Shown: piece after piece, positions 8,632-16,739 of the stretch
Numbering within the stretch: the stretch's first letter is position 1
Layout: the number at the start of each line of letters is the position of its first letter
DNA from: an uncultured Collinsella sp.
Lineage (GTDB): Bacteria; Actinomycetota; Coriobacteriia; Coriobacteriales; Coriobacteriaceae
Direction: 5' to 3'
NCBI GenBank assembly: GCA_900548495.1
Contig: URKT01000002.1
Span: 1-41,267, forward strand
DNA length: 41,267 nucleotides
Translations under genes and position numbers: made by a program
Notes under the pieces: generated by a model
Seen by the model: only the letters and a program-made list of their open reading frames with translations
Told to the model about the DNA's origin: nothing
The model's database searches: none

Positions 8632-9270
8632 CTAGAGCAACTCGTCATCTTGTTTTTGCAGGATATACCCGTAGCGGAAGATGCTAGCAATCAGGCAAAT
8701 AATCAGGCCTGCAAAGAGCATGGAGGGCTCGAATAACGGGCCGACGAACGCATCCGTAAAGCTGCCGCCAAATCCTGAGAGTATCATTCCCGTGATAACG
8801 GCACCAAGAAGCCTCACGGCAACGCCGCCGATAAGGAATAAATGTCCTACTCGACGAAGTGTCTGGTTACATTCAAGGTCAAATGGCCTGCCTTCCTTTT
8901 CAATGTTGAAGAAAAGCCTGCGCACGCTTATCGCGATGGTAAGCGCGAGACATGTCATCAAAAGGCTCCCTATGGCAGTGTGACCATCGTGTGCGACGAG
9001 CATAAGTGGGGCCTGCGCATCGGTACCGACGATAGCAAGGCACGGCCCTTCGCCGGCTTGAAGTTCTACGGATTGGAGACACGAGCCTTGGGAGAGGCCA
9101 GGCAATATGAGTAGAAGGTCAATCGCAATGACTGCGAGGAGCCCCAGAGCGAGCGCGGTGGTAATGCAGATCGTGGCCCATTTGCAGATGCGAGCGAGCT
9201 TCCTCAGTTTGGCTACCGTCTGTTCGCGGCTGATGGTTTCATTCGATATAGATGCGTTTCGATGGACCAT
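8632..9270 (-). CDS. DUF2975-type four-helix membrane protein
   Basis: 212 residues with four predicted membrane segments (about 32-57, 95-116, 138-163 and 178-202 of this start) and an extracellular loop between the first two that contains two Cys. The layout and its partnership with a YozG-like HTH gene match the DUF2975 family, whose function is unknown. The ATG at 9270 follows GGAGGGG; an ATG 39 bases earlier in frame lacks a ribosome site. Confidence 0.75.
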   Translation of the reverse strand: MVHRNASISNETISREQTVAKLRKLARICKWATICITTALALGLLAVIAIDLLLILPGLSQGSCLQSVELQAGEGPCLAIVGTDAQAPLMLVAHDGHTAIGSLLMTCLALTIAISVRRLFFNIEKEGRPFDLECNQTLRRVGHLFLIGGVAVRLLGAVITGMILSGFGGSFTDAFVGPLFEPSMLFAGLIICLIASIFRYGYILQKQDDELL

Positions 9271-9295
9271 AACCCCTCCAATCGGCGTTTTGGAT

Positions 9296-9307
9296 GATAC
9301 TTGTATC
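9296..9307. promoter_or_regulatory. Small palindrome upstream of the DUF2975/HTH pair
   Basis: GATAC-TT-GTATC, a 12-base palindrome 26 bases before the DUF2975 start codon, is a candidate operator for the adjacent HTH protein. The site is short and may be chance. Confidence 0.35.
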
Positions 9308-9499
9308 ATATCAGAATTAACGATAAACGATAAATAATTACGGATACTGAGTAAGTGATGATTGAAAACGATTGGCGTGAGCTATTAGCTCATTTTGGAT
9401 GCCGGAGTTTGGCGCGCGGGGGATGAGGACAAATGCCAAAAATTCCTGTGATCGCGCAAGCGCTCCATCGGGTTCCCCTAATTCATATGGGAAAACAGC

Positions 9500-9513
9500 T
9501 GCAAACGATTACA
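9500..9513. promoter_or_regulatory. cre-like site 1
   Basis: TGCAAACGATTACA fits the TGNAANCGNWNNCW catabolite-response pattern in full. No CcpA gene is in the window; the assignment is by motif only. Confidence 0.4.
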
Positions 9514-9519
9514 AGTAAC

Positions 9520-9549
9520 CGGTGAACGGTCGAAAACTACCGTTCACCG
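9520..9549. promoter_or_regulatory. Inverted pair of CGGTGAACGGT motifs
   Basis: CGGTGAACGGT at 9520-9530 and its exact complement at 9539-9549, eight bases apart. The same 11-mer pair occurs before the EIICB gene at 25551, and close variants occur before both lacI genes. Each motif is itself a CGGT-N3-CGGT direct repeat. Confidence 0.65.
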
Positions 9550-9560
9550 ATAATCTCAAA

Positions 9561-9576
9561 ACTGGTTCTAACTGGT
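9561..9576. promoter_or_regulatory. Direct repeat of ACTGGT half-sites
   Basis: ACTGGT at 9561-9566 and 9571-9576, one helical turn apart. ACTGGT is the half-site of DasR/NagR-type GntR operators, consistent with the regulator at 13365. Confidence 0.4.
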
Positions 9577-9697
9577 ATTAAGTCAAAAAGACCAATTCAC
9601 ATATCTTCACAATGACCTGCATTTTTTCTACACGCTATTTTTAGCCGCCCTGCGTTGTTTAGACACCGGGAAAGATCCGTTCTTTTGCCAAAGCGTT

Positions 9698-9711
9698 TCG
9701 AAACGGTTTCA
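9698..9711. promoter_or_regulatory. cre-like site 2
   Basis: TCGAAACGGTTTCA fits the cre pattern with one mismatch and contains the palindrome GAAAC-G-GTTTC. Confidence 0.4.
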
Positions 9712-9737
9712 AAACCGCAGGTAGAAGTATTAACGAG

Positions 9738-9770
9738 CGGTAAACGGTCGATTTATCACCGTGAGCGGTG
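9738..9770. promoter_or_regulatory. CGGTAAACGGT motif with adjoining palindrome
   Basis: CGGTAAACGGT (9738-9748) followed by CGATTTATCA, nearly identical to the 20 bases starting at 32852 before lacI. A partial inverted repeat (CACCG-TGAG-CGGTG) follows to 9770. Confidence 0.55.
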
Positions 9771-9817
9771 CAAAAACGTTTTATCGTATGAATCAACGAA
9801 AGCGACCTCTTCTGGGG

Positions 9818-9872
9818 TGATATAGTGACAACAACACGTCACGTGGTTACTACCAGTTTAGAAACCACTGGT
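9818..9872 (+). promoter_or_regulatory. Extended -10 and DasR/NagR-like operators of the PTS operon
   Basis: An extended -10 (TGA plus TATAGT, 9818-9826) is followed at the expected start region by TGGTTACTACCAG (9844-9856) and ACCACTGGT (9864-9872). The core GGTTACTACCAG recurs at the agaS promoter (14138-14149) and resembles the ACTGGTCTAGACCAGT consensus of DasR/NagR. A regulator bound here would block early transcription. Confidence 0.6.
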
Positions 9873-9972
9873 CTTCAAAGAACGCTTTCTAAGAAGCTTT
9901 AAGGGCGAGCGCCCGCTGGCTTCCGAAAATCATCGGACTCAGATCGTACACACCTTCGGAAGGGAAATTTGA

Positions 9973-10416
9973 ATGGTTGGCTTTATTCTTACCGGTCATG
10001 GACAGTTCGCACCCGGCCTTGCAAGCGCTATCGCTATGGTTGCCGGCGACCAGCCTGCTTTTACCGTCGTTCCTTTTGAGGGCGACCAGGCCGCATCCTA
10101 CGGTGAGGATCTCCGCGCCGCTATTACCGCCATGCGCGAGGAGTGCGATGGCGTGCTCGTCTTTACCGACTTGCTCGGTGGTACCCCGTTCAACCAGTCG
10201 ATGATGATTGCCCAGGATGTCGACAACGTCGAGGTTCTGACTGGCACCAACCTTCCCATGGTTATTGAGCTTCTGTTCCTCCGCGGCAATGCCACGCTCG
10301 CCGAGCTTGGCGAGCAGGCCGTGACCGTTGGCCAGACGGGCATCACCGCCCAGACGGTCGCATCCGTTGCCGGCTCCGAGGAAGAGGATATCTTCGGCGA
10401 CGAGGACGGCATCTAA
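9973..10416 (+). CDS. agaF: PTS EIIA, mannose/GalNAc family
   Basis: 147 residues, the IIA-Man fold. It takes phosphate from HPr on His9 (motif TGHGQFAPG at 7-15) and passes it to IIB. FTDLLGGTPFNQS (about 64-76) is the second family hallmark. The C-terminus is acidic. It is the first gene of the operon IIA, yajC-like, IIB, IIC, IID. The gene name follows the adjacent AgaS, NagA and LacC genes; a GlcNAc or mannose specificity is possible from sequence alone. Confidence 0.85.
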   Translation: MVGFILTGHGQFAPGLASAIAMVAGDQPAFTVVPFEGDQAASYGEDLRAAITAMREECDGVLVFTDLLGGTPFNQSMMIAQDVDNVEVLTGTNLPMVIELLFLRGNATLAELGEQAVTVGQTGITAQTVASVAGSEEEDIFGDEDGI

Positions 10417-10697
10417 TGGCCGATTTCGGAGCCAACGTCCTGAGCTCCTCGGTCGCCCTTTTAGGCCTGCTTGTCATCATGGGCTTGATTTACACCATCT
10501 GGTCGCAAATCAACATGAAGAAGAAGCAGAAGTACTTCAAGGAGCTGCACACCGAGCTCAAGCCGGGTCAGGAGGTTCTTTTCGCCGGCGGTATCTACGG
10601 AACCGTCAAAGGCATCGAAGGCGAGAAGGTCCAGATCAAAGTCCGATCCGGAGCCGTCGTAGATGTTTCGCGTTACGCGATTCAGGAGATCAAGTAA
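10416..10697 (+). CDS. YajC-like membrane protein inside the PTS operon
   Basis: 93 residues. An N-terminal membrane helix (about 8-30) is followed by KKKQKYFKELHTELKPGQEVLFAGGIYGTVKGIEGEKVQIKVRSG, which is the typical YajC pattern (GxxVxxxGGxxGxV). YajC is an accessory subunit of the SecDF translocase. The start overlaps the EIIA stop by one base (TAATG), so the two are translationally coupled. A second, housekeeping yajC is probably elsewhere; this copy may help insert the PTS membrane subunits, which is inference. Confidence 0.85.
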   Translation: MADFGANVLSSSVALLGLLVIMGLIYTIWSQINMKKKQKYFKELHTELKPGQEVLFAGGIYGTVKGIEGEKVQIKVRSGAVVDVSRYAIQEIK

Positions 10698-10733
10698 CTG
10701 TCGTCAGCAAATATCGAAAGGAAGCTGATCAAC

Positions 10734-11216
10734 ATGGCAGAACCCAACATTCTTCTTACCCGCATCGATAACCGACTGGTTCATGGTCAGGTTGCCACCC
10801 AGTGGAACTCCACTCTGGGCTCCAACCTCATCCTCGTCGCCAACGACGACGTGGCGTCCAACACCATGCGCCAGAACCTCATGAAGATGGCCGCTCCCGC
10901 CGGCGTCGCTACGCGTTTCTTCTCCCTGCAGAAGACCATCGACGTCATTGGCAAGGCGAGCCCGCGCCAGAAGATCTTCATCGTGGCCGAAACACCGGAA
11001 GACGTGCTTACGCTCGTCAAGGGCGGTGTGCCTATAAAGAAGGTAAACATCGGCAACATGCACATGTCGGAAGGAAAGCGCCAAGTCGCCACCTCCGTCG
11101 CAGTTAACGACGAGGATGTCGCTGCGTTTAAAGAGCTGCAGGAATTGGGGGTGGAGTTGGAGATCAGGCGCGTTCCGAGCACGCCTGTTGAGGACACGAG
11201 CAAGCTCTTCTCGTAA
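10734..11216 (+). CDS. agaV: PTS EIIB, mannose/GalNAc family
   Basis: 160 residues, the IIB-Man/Sor fold. Phosphate moves from IIA to His17 in RLVHGQV (14-20) and then to the sugar carried by IIC/IID. All family landmarks are present, including GVPIKKVNIGNMH (about 98-110). A near-copy at 20471 shares most of this sequence but has Cys at the active-site position. A ribosome site (AAAGGA) precedes the ATG. Confidence 0.9.
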   Translation: MAEPNILLTRIDNRLVHGQVATQWNSTLGSNLILVANDDVASNTMRQNLMKMAAPAGVATRFFSLQKTIDVIGKASPRQKIFIVAETPEDVLTLVKGGVPIKKVNIGNMHMSEGKRQVATSVAVNDEDVAAFKELQELGVELEIRRVPSTPVEDTSKLFS

Positions 11217-11306
11217 TCCTCGTGATCCACGTTGTCAGGAGTGAAACCCTGACGTTCTGTACGTGATATCCAAAGTGCGTACATTCATTTTGAAAGGAGG
11301 AGCAAG

Positions 11307-12107
11307 ATGGAATACTCGATCATCCAGATCGCTCTGGTCTTCGTTGTTACGTTCATCGCGGCAATCGACCAGTTTGATTTCCTCGAGTCTCTCTATCAGC
11401 CCATCGTCACCGGCGCCGTCATCGGTCTTATCCTTGGCGACCTCAACACCGGTCTTCTCGTGGGTGGTACCTATCAGCTCATGACGATCGGCAACATGCC
11501 GATCGGAGGCGCTCAGCCGCCTAACGCCGTCATCGGCGGCATCATGGCAGCCATTCTCGCTATCGCCACGGGCCTCGAGCCCAACGCGGCAGTCGGCCTC
11601 GCTATTCCGTTCGCTCTGCTTGGCCAGCTTGGCGTTACCCTGGTCTTCACGCTTATGTCCCCGCTTATGTCCACGGCCGATAACATGGCTCACAACGCGG
11701 ACACCAAGGGCATCGAGCGCCTGAACTACTTCGCCATGGCTCTGCTCGGCCTGATCTTCGCTGTCGTCGTCACCCTGTTCTTCATCGCTGGCGCTACCAT
11801 TGGTCAGACCATCGCTTCCGCCATCCCGACTTGGCTGCAGACCGGTCTGTCCGCTGCAGGCGGCATGATGCGCTTCGTCGGCTTCGCCGTCCTGCTCAAG
11901 GTTATGATGAACCGCGATATGTGGGGCTTCTTCCTCATGGGCTTTGGCCTCGCGCTCATCACCGTTGCCAACGATTCGCTGGCAACCCCTGCTCTGCTCA
12001 TCCTCGCTCTCATCGGCTTCGGCATCGCTTTCTGGGACTTCCAGCAGCAGACCGAGCTGAAGGGTGCAGCTGTTTCTGACGGAGGTGACTTCGAAGATGG
12101 CATCTAA
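11307..12107 (+). CDS. agaW: PTS EIIC, mannose/GalNAc family
   Basis: 266 residues, very hydrophobic, with the family pattern LESLYQPIVTGAVIGLILGDLNTGLLVGGT and GGAQPPNAVIGGIMA near the N-terminus. With IID it forms the sugar-translocating unit in the membrane. GGAGG precedes the ATG. The last 11 bases overlap the start of IID, so the two are coupled. Confidence 0.9.
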   Translation: MEYSIIQIALVFVVTFIAAIDQFDFLESLYQPIVTGAVIGLILGDLNTGLLVGGTYQLMTIGNMPIGGAQPPNAVIGGIMAAILAIATGLEPNAAVGLAIPFALLGQLGVTLVFTLMSPLMSTADNMAHNADTKGIERLNYFAMALLGLIFAVVVTLFFIAGATIGQTIASAIPTWLQTGLSAAGGMMRFVGFAVLLKVMMNRDMWGFFLMGFGLALITVANDSLATPALLILALIGFGIAFWDFQQQTELKGAAVSDGGDFEDGI

Positions 12108-13179
12108 TGAGTATGTGATCCCGGAGCACTACGAGGATCTCACTCCTGCTCCGCAGCTCGACCAGAAGACCCTCAACAAGATGGCTTGGCGCTCCTGCTT
12201 CCTGCAGGCCTCGTTCAACTACGAGCGTATGCAGGCCGCTGGCTGGCTCTACTCCATCATCCCCGGTCTGGAGAAGATCCACACCAACAAGAACGACCTC
12301 GCGGCTTCCATGAGCCACAACCTGGAGTTCTTCAACACCCACCCGTTCCTCGTCACCTTTGTTATGGGCATCGTGCTTTCGCTCGAGCAGAACAAGGTTG
12401 ACATCCCCACGATCCGCGCCGTCCGCGTCGCCGCAATGGGCCCGCTCGGTGGTATCGGTGACGCCCTGTTCTGGCTGACGCTCGTGCCTATCACGGCCGG
12501 CATCACCTCCAACATGGCCATCAACGGCAACGCCGCTGCGCCGATCATCTTCCTGGTGATCTTCAACGCCGTTCAGTTCGCTCTGCGCTTCTGGCTCATG
12601 AACTGGTCCTACAAGCTTGGCACCAGCGCTATTGACGCTCTGACCGCCAACATGCAGGCCTTCACGCGTGCCGCTTCCATCATGGGCGTCTTCGTCGTCG
12701 GTTGCCTGGTCGTCACCATGGGTGGCACCCAGATCAACCTCCAGATCCCCAACGGCACCACCCGCGGCCTCTCCGCTACTACCGTGATTGTCTCCGAGAA
12801 GGAGGCCGAGAACTTCACCGGTATGGAGGGTATCGATACCGAGACCGCTGAGGCCGGTACCATCGCCATGACCGATAAGGACGGCAACGCCCTTACCGCT
12901 TCCGATGCCGACGGCAACGCTGTCGAGTGCGGCGTCACCGATCTGGGCAACGGCATGGAGTCCGTGACCTACGGCACCGTTACCGAGGATCCGGTCAACT
13001 TCTCTGTTGCCGACACCCTCAACACCATCGTCCCGAAGCTCGTCCCGCTTATGCTTACGCTGCTGCTTTACTACATGTTCGCTAAGCACAGCTGGACCCC
13101 GACCAAGGGCATTCTCCTGCTCTTCGTCCTTGGCATCCTGGGCGCTGGCCCGCTTGGTCTCTGGCCGAGCATCTGGTAA
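12097..13179 (+). CDS. agaD: PTS EIID, mannose/GalNAc family, with long insertion
   Basis: 360 residues, where most family members have 260-305. The core is normal: MAWRSCFLQASFNYERMQAAG near the start, the GPLGGIGDALFW motif (115-126), and hydrophobic segments to about 210 and from about 310. The extra length is a polar, Ala/Thr/Asp/Gly-rich segment at about 222-300 between membrane parts, likely a large external loop or domain. The start at 12097 is chosen because GGAGGTGACTTCGAAG lies directly before it; the frame is open 33 bases earlier inside IIC. Terminated at 13246-13284. Confidence 0.9.
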   Translation: MASNEYVIPEHYEDLTPAPQLDQKTLNKMAWRSCFLQASFNYERMQAAGWLYSIIPGLEKIHTNKNDLAASMSHNLEFFNTHPFLVTFVMGIVLSLEQNKVDIPTIRAVRVAAMGPLGGIGDALFWLTLVPITAGITSNMAINGNAAAPIIFLVIFNAVQFALRFWLMNWSYKLGTSAIDALTANMQAFTRAASIMGVFVVGCLVVTMGGTQINLQIPNGTTRGLSATTVIVSEKEAENFTGMEGIDTETAEAGTIAMTDKDGNALTASDADGNAVECGVTDLGNGMESVTYGTVTEDPVNFSVADTLNTIVPKLVPLMLTLLLYYMFAKHSWTPTKGILLLFVLGILGAGPLGLWPSIW

Positions 13180-13192
13180 GGCTCTAGCTTGA

Positions 13193-13284
13193 GGGGTGTG
13201 TCCCTACGCGGCTCACACCCCGACCCCTTAAGCCATGTGTATGTTAAAAGCCGCGTGCTCGAAAGAGCGCGCGGCTTTTGTTTT
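13193..13284 (+). terminator. Terminator of the amino-sugar PTS operon
   Basis: A strong hairpin (13246-13260 with 13265-13279, 15 bp, one wobble, GAAA loop) is followed by TTTTGTTTT. A weaker pair (GGGGTGTG at 13193-13200, CACACCCC near 13214-13221) precedes it. Confidence 0.85.
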
Positions 13285-13364
13285 CTTGATGATTCGGGTG
13301 TGGCAGACAGATAATGCTAAACACCCTGGGTAGTTAGCCGAATTCGAGCAAAAGGGAGGATAGG

Positions 13365-14096
13365 ATGGCGATCGGAGCGCGTAAGCAACCGCTGTACGAT
13401 CAGCTGGTCGATATTCTGACCGAAAAGATCGACCATGAATATCGCGCCGGTGACATGATTCCTTCCGAGCGCGAACTTTCGGAGCGCTATGGTCTCTCGC
13501 GTACTACGGTACGCCTGGCTCTGCAGGAACTGGAGCGTTTAGGACTGGTGGTTCGGCAGCACGGTCGCGGTACCTTTGTGACCGACCGTTCGGCAAAGGC
13601 AACCAATCTTATGCAGTCCTACAGCTTTACCGAGCAGATGCGCGCGATGGGTCGCGACCCCGAGACCACGATTCTCGAGTTTTGCGAGATGGAGGCCGAT
13701 AAAAATCTGGCCGAGCATATGGGATTGCGTATCGGTGATCGCATTTTTAAGCTTAAGCGCCTTCGTTCTGCCGACAACATGCCCATGATGGTCGAACGCA
13801 GCTATCTACCAGTTCGTCAATTTTTGTCCCTAAAGCGACCGCTGCTGGAGCGTAAGCCGCTTTACGATGTGATTGAGCAAGACTTTCAGCAAAAGATACG
13901 CGTGGCCGAAGAGGAGTTCTATGCGAGCATAGCCCGTCCCACCGACGCCCACCTTTTGGGAATTGTCGAGGGCTCGCCTGTGCTCGATTTGGTCAGGACT
14001 ACGTATAACGAGTCAAACGAGGTTGTGGAGTACACACTCTCGGTTGCTCGTGCCGATCAGTTTAAATACAAGGTTTACCACCAGCGTAGCGATTAG
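13365..14096 (+). CDS. GntR/HutC-family regulator, NagR/DasR-like
   Basis: 243 residues. The N-terminal winged helix (about 8-72: PLYDQLVDILTEKI..., IPSERELSERYGLSRTTVRL, GLVVRQHGRGTFV) is joined to a UTRA effector domain (about 90-240) as in NagR and DasR, which sense phosphorylated amino sugars. It sits between the PTS operon and agaS. DasR-like palindromes (TGGTTACTACCA) precede both flanking transcription units, so it very probably represses them and is released by an amino-sugar phosphate. Confidence 0.88.
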   Translation: MAIGARKQPLYDQLVDILTEKIDHEYRAGDMIPSERELSERYGLSRTTVRLALQELERLGLVVRQHGRGTFVTDRSAKATNLMQSYSFTEQMRAMGRDPETTILEFCEMEADKNLAEHMGLRIGDRIFKLKRLRSADNMPMMVERSYLPVRQFLSLKRPLLERKPLYDVIEQDFQQKIRVAEEEFYASIARPTDAHLLGIVEGSPVLDLVRTTYNESNEVVEYTLSVARADQFKYKVYHQRSD

Positions 14097-14135
14097 TGTC
14101 CGCATCGTTTCCATATGATGATTCTTTGCATTTAA

Positions 14136-14171
14136 CTGGTTACTACCAGATAACCAACCGAAGTGTATAAT
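14136..14171 (+). promoter_or_regulatory. agaS promoter with DasR/NagR-like operator
   Basis: The palindrome CTGGTTACTACCAG (14136-14149) covers the -35 position of an extended -10 promoter (TG plus TATAAT at 14166-14171). Binding there would exclude RNA polymerase. Confidence 0.7.
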
Positions 14172-14210
14172 TGCACGTCAGAGGATTACTTCTAGAGAGA
14201 GGTATTAAAA

Positions 14211-15377
14211 ATGTTCGAGAAGAGTGTCGAGGAGCTCACCGAGCTCGGTGCCCAGATCACCACGGCCGAGATTGCTCAGCAGCCCGAGCTTTGGCGCGAT
14301 ACGCTCAACATCTATCGCGAGAACAAGGAGGCCATCGAGGCCTTCCTGGCCGAGGCTCGCGCTATGGGCGAGGGCCGTCTGTCCGTTGTCTTCACCGGTG
14401 CCGGTACGTCCGACTATGTTGGCGATACCTGCGCCCCGTACCTGCGTCACGCTGGCAACACTGATCTCTACGACTTTAAGCCCATCGCCACGACCGACAT
14501 CGTGAGCGCCCCGCGCGACTTCCTGCGCGCCGAGGATCCCACGCTCGTGGTTTCCTTTGCCCGCTCTGGCAACAGCCCCGAGAGCCTTGCTGCCGTTGCC
14601 GTTGCCAAGGAGCTCGTCCACAACGTCAAGTTCCTCAACATCACTTGCGCTCCCGAGGGCAAGCTCGCCGTCGAGTCTGCCGATGATCCCAACGCGCTGA
14701 CGCTGCTCATTCCGCGCGCCAACGACAAGGGCTTCGCCATGACCGGTTCTTATTCCTGCATGACCCTGCTCTCCACCCTTATTTTCGACACTGCCTCTGA
14801 CGAGCAGAAGGCCGAGTGGGTCGAGACCATCGCCAAGATGGGCGAGGAGGTCATCTCCCGTGAGCCCGAGATCGCCGATTACCTGGCTGGCGACTTCAAC
14901 CGCGTGACCTACTTGGGTTCTGGCTCCTTCGGTGGCCTTGCCCAGGAGAGTCAGCTCAAGATCCTTGAGCTCGCTCACGGTCTGGTCGCTACTTCCTACG
15001 ACACCTCCATGGGCTATCGTCACGGACCTAAGTCCTTCGTCGACGATAAGACGCTCGTCTTCGTGTTCGTCAATAACGACGCCTACACCCGTCAGTACGA
15101 CATCGACATCCTCAACGAGATCGGTGGCGACGAGATCGCTCAGCACACCATCGCCGTTCAGCAGGAAGGTGCCACCGTCTATGAGGGTGAGTCCTTCACC
15201 TTTAAGGGCTACGAGGCACTTCCCGAGGGCTACCTTGCTCTGCCGTTCGTGATGTTTGCCCAGGCTATCAGCTTGCTCAACTCCGTGCGCGTGGGCAACA
15301 CACCCGATACGCCGAGCCCCACCGGCACGGTCAACCGCGTGGTTAAGGGCGTGACGATTCACCCCTTCACCGCTTAA
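14211..15377 (+). CDS. agaS: AgaS-type sugar isomerase/deaminase
   Basis: 388 residues with two SIS sugar-isomerase domains (about 45-190 and 215-370), the length and layout of AgaS. Landmarks are VVFTGAGTSDYVGD (about 58-71), SFARSGNSPES and the second-domain run YLGSGSFGGLAQESQLKILEL with MGYRHGPKS. AgaS deaminates and isomerises galactosamine-6-phosphate to tagatose-6-phosphate. With nagA, the PTS and lacC this gives a complete upper GalNAc route. A glucosamine-6-phosphate role cannot be excluded. Confidence 0.88.
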   Translation: MFEKSVEELTELGAQITTAEIAQQPELWRDTLNIYRENKEAIEAFLAEARAMGEGRLSVVFTGAGTSDYVGDTCAPYLRHAGNTDLYDFKPIATTDIVSAPRDFLRAEDPTLVVSFARSGNSPESLAAVAVAKELVHNVKFLNITCAPEGKLAVESADDPNALTLLIPRANDKGFAMTGSYSCMTLLSTLIFDTASDEQKAEWVETIAKMGEEVISREPEIADYLAGDFNRVTYLGSGSFGGLAQESQLKILELAHGLVATSYDTSMGYRHGPKSFVDDKTLVFVFVNNDAYTRQYDIDILNEIGGDEIAQHTIAVQQEGATVYEGESFTFKGYEALPEGYLALPFVMFAQAISLLNSVRVGNTPDTPSPTGTVNRVVKGVTIHPFTA

Positions 15378-15395
15378 TCGCGTCCCCCTGTAAGG

Positions 15396-15433
15396 GCGCC
15401 CGTCCGCTCATAACGGCGGGCGGGCGCTTTTTG
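15396..15433 (+). terminator. Hairpin between agaS and nagA
   Basis: A 12-bp GC-rich stem (15396-15407 with 15416-15427, one wobble) is followed by TTTTTG. It is strong enough that nagA may depend on its own promoter or on partial read-through. Confidence 0.8.
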
Positions 15434-15494
15434 TTTTACGTGAGCTGGGTATAAGCATCACTAAAGTCAACTGCTTTAGAAGCAAGGAGTGCAT

Positions 15495-16664
15495 ATGAGC
15501 ACGTACGCAATTAAGGCTGACAAGTTCTTCTTGCCGGCAGGCCCGCAACTGGGCGGCTATCTTATGGTCGAGGATGGCGTCTTTGGCGCCTGGCAGGCCG
15601 ACGAGCCCTCTTGTGAGATTAAGGACTACACGGGATCGTGGATCGCACCGGGTATGGTCGATACTCACATCCATGGCTTCTACAACCACTCAACTACCGA
15701 TAACGATCCCGAGGGCATCGATATCAGCTCGACCGAGCTCGCCCGTCGCGGCACCACCAGCTGGCTGCCCACGACGTTCACCGATGGCGTCGAGCAGATC
15801 AAGGACGCCTGCGCCGCCATCGCTCAGGCGGACGAGGGTCGCGGCCCCGACTTCTGCGGTGCTCGCATTCAGGGCATCTACCTGGAGGGCCCCTTCTTTA
15901 CCATGAAGCACGTGGGCGCGCAGAACCCCGCTTACCTGATCGATCCCTCCGAGGAGGTCTTCGATCAGTGGCAGGAGGCTGCGGGTGGTCGCATCGTTAA
16001 GAGCGCCATGGCGGCCGAGCGCGACGGTGCCGCTGCTTATGCGGCCGCTCTGAACGCCAAGGGCGTGGTGACCAGCATCGGTCACTCCGACGCCACCTAC
16101 GATGAGTGCATCGCCGCTATCAACGCCGGTGCCAGCTGCTTTACGCATACCTATAACGGTCAGCGCGGGCTGCATCACCGTGAGCCCGGTGTCGTGGGCG
16201 CTGCCATGTCCACGCCCGAGACCTACGCCGAGATCATCTGTGACGGCAAGCACGTTAACCCTGCCGCCATCAAGGCGCTGCTGCAGGCAAAGGGCTGGCA
16301 ACACACGGTGCTCATCACTGACTGCCTGGGCTGCGGCGGCATGCCCGAGGGCAGCTACACCAGTGGTGGCATGGACGTCATCATGAAGGACAACCTGTGC
16401 TGGCTCGCTGACGGCAAGAGCATTGCCGGCTCGGTGCTCACGCTTGCCCAGGGCGTCAAGAACATCGTCGACTGGGGCATCGCCAGCGCCGATATCGCCA
16501 TTCGCATGGCAACCGAGGTGCCGGCACGCTCCGCGCACATCGAGGATAAGTGCGGCAGCATCATGCCGGGTCGCGACGCCGACTTTGTCGTGTTCGACCA
16601 TGAGCTCACCCTCGTCGAGACGTATGTTGGCGGCCAGAGCGTCGGCAACGCCTTTACCGAGTAA
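15495..16664 (+). CDS. nagA: N-acetylglucosamine/galactosamine-6-phosphate deacetylase
   Basis: 389 residues of the amidohydrolase superfamily. It removes the acetyl group from an N-acetyl amino-sugar 6-phosphate. It has the metal motif DTHIHG (56-61), YLEGPFF with the metal-binding Glu (about 133-139), GHSDATYDE (about 200), the HTYNG segment and the ITDCLG region with the catalytic Asp. AAGGAG lies five bases before the ATG at 15495; a GTG six bases earlier overlaps that site. The C-terminal 44 codons recur as a decayed copy at 19392. Confidence 0.93.
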   Translation: MSTYAIKADKFFLPAGPQLGGYLMVEDGVFGAWQADEPSCEIKDYTGSWIAPGMVDTHIHGFYNHSTTDNDPEGIDISSTELARRGTTSWLPTTFTDGVEQIKDACAAIAQADEGRGPDFCGARIQGIYLEGPFFTMKHVGAQNPAYLIDPSEEVFDQWQEAAGGRIVKSAMAAERDGAAAYAAALNAKGVVTSIGHSDATYDECIAAINAGASCFTHTYNGQRGLHHREPGVVGAAMSTPETYAEIICDGKHVNPAAIKALLQAKGWQHTVLITDCLGCGGMPEGSYTSGGMDVIMKDNLCWLADGKSIAGSVLTLAQGVKNIVDWGIASADIAIRMATEVPARSAHIEDKCGSIMPGRDADFVVFDHELTLVETYVGGQSVGNAFTE

Positions 16665-16670
16665 CGATAG

Positions 16671-16708
16671 AAAAAGACGGCGGGCCCGAATCTGCTCGGA
16701 CCCGCCGT
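16671..16708. terminator. Bidirectional terminator, nagA / flavodoxin
   Basis: A 13-position stem (16677-16689 with 16696-16708, one mismatch) with an A5 run on its left gives the minus-strand flavodoxin gene a T run; it also closes nagA. Confidence 0.8.
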
Positions 16709-16739
16709 ATGGGTTAAACGCTCAAAAGCACCTTCACAG

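Larger units (their letters stand above)
9308..9972. other. Long regulatory region of the amino-sugar PTS operon
   Basis: About 660 bases without a gene. It holds several candidate operators, listed separately: two cre-like sites, an inverted CGGTGAACGGT pair, a CGGTAAACGGT copy, DasR-like ACTGGT repeats and an extended -10. The mix suggests control by both a local regulator and at least one global one. Confidence 0.6.
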
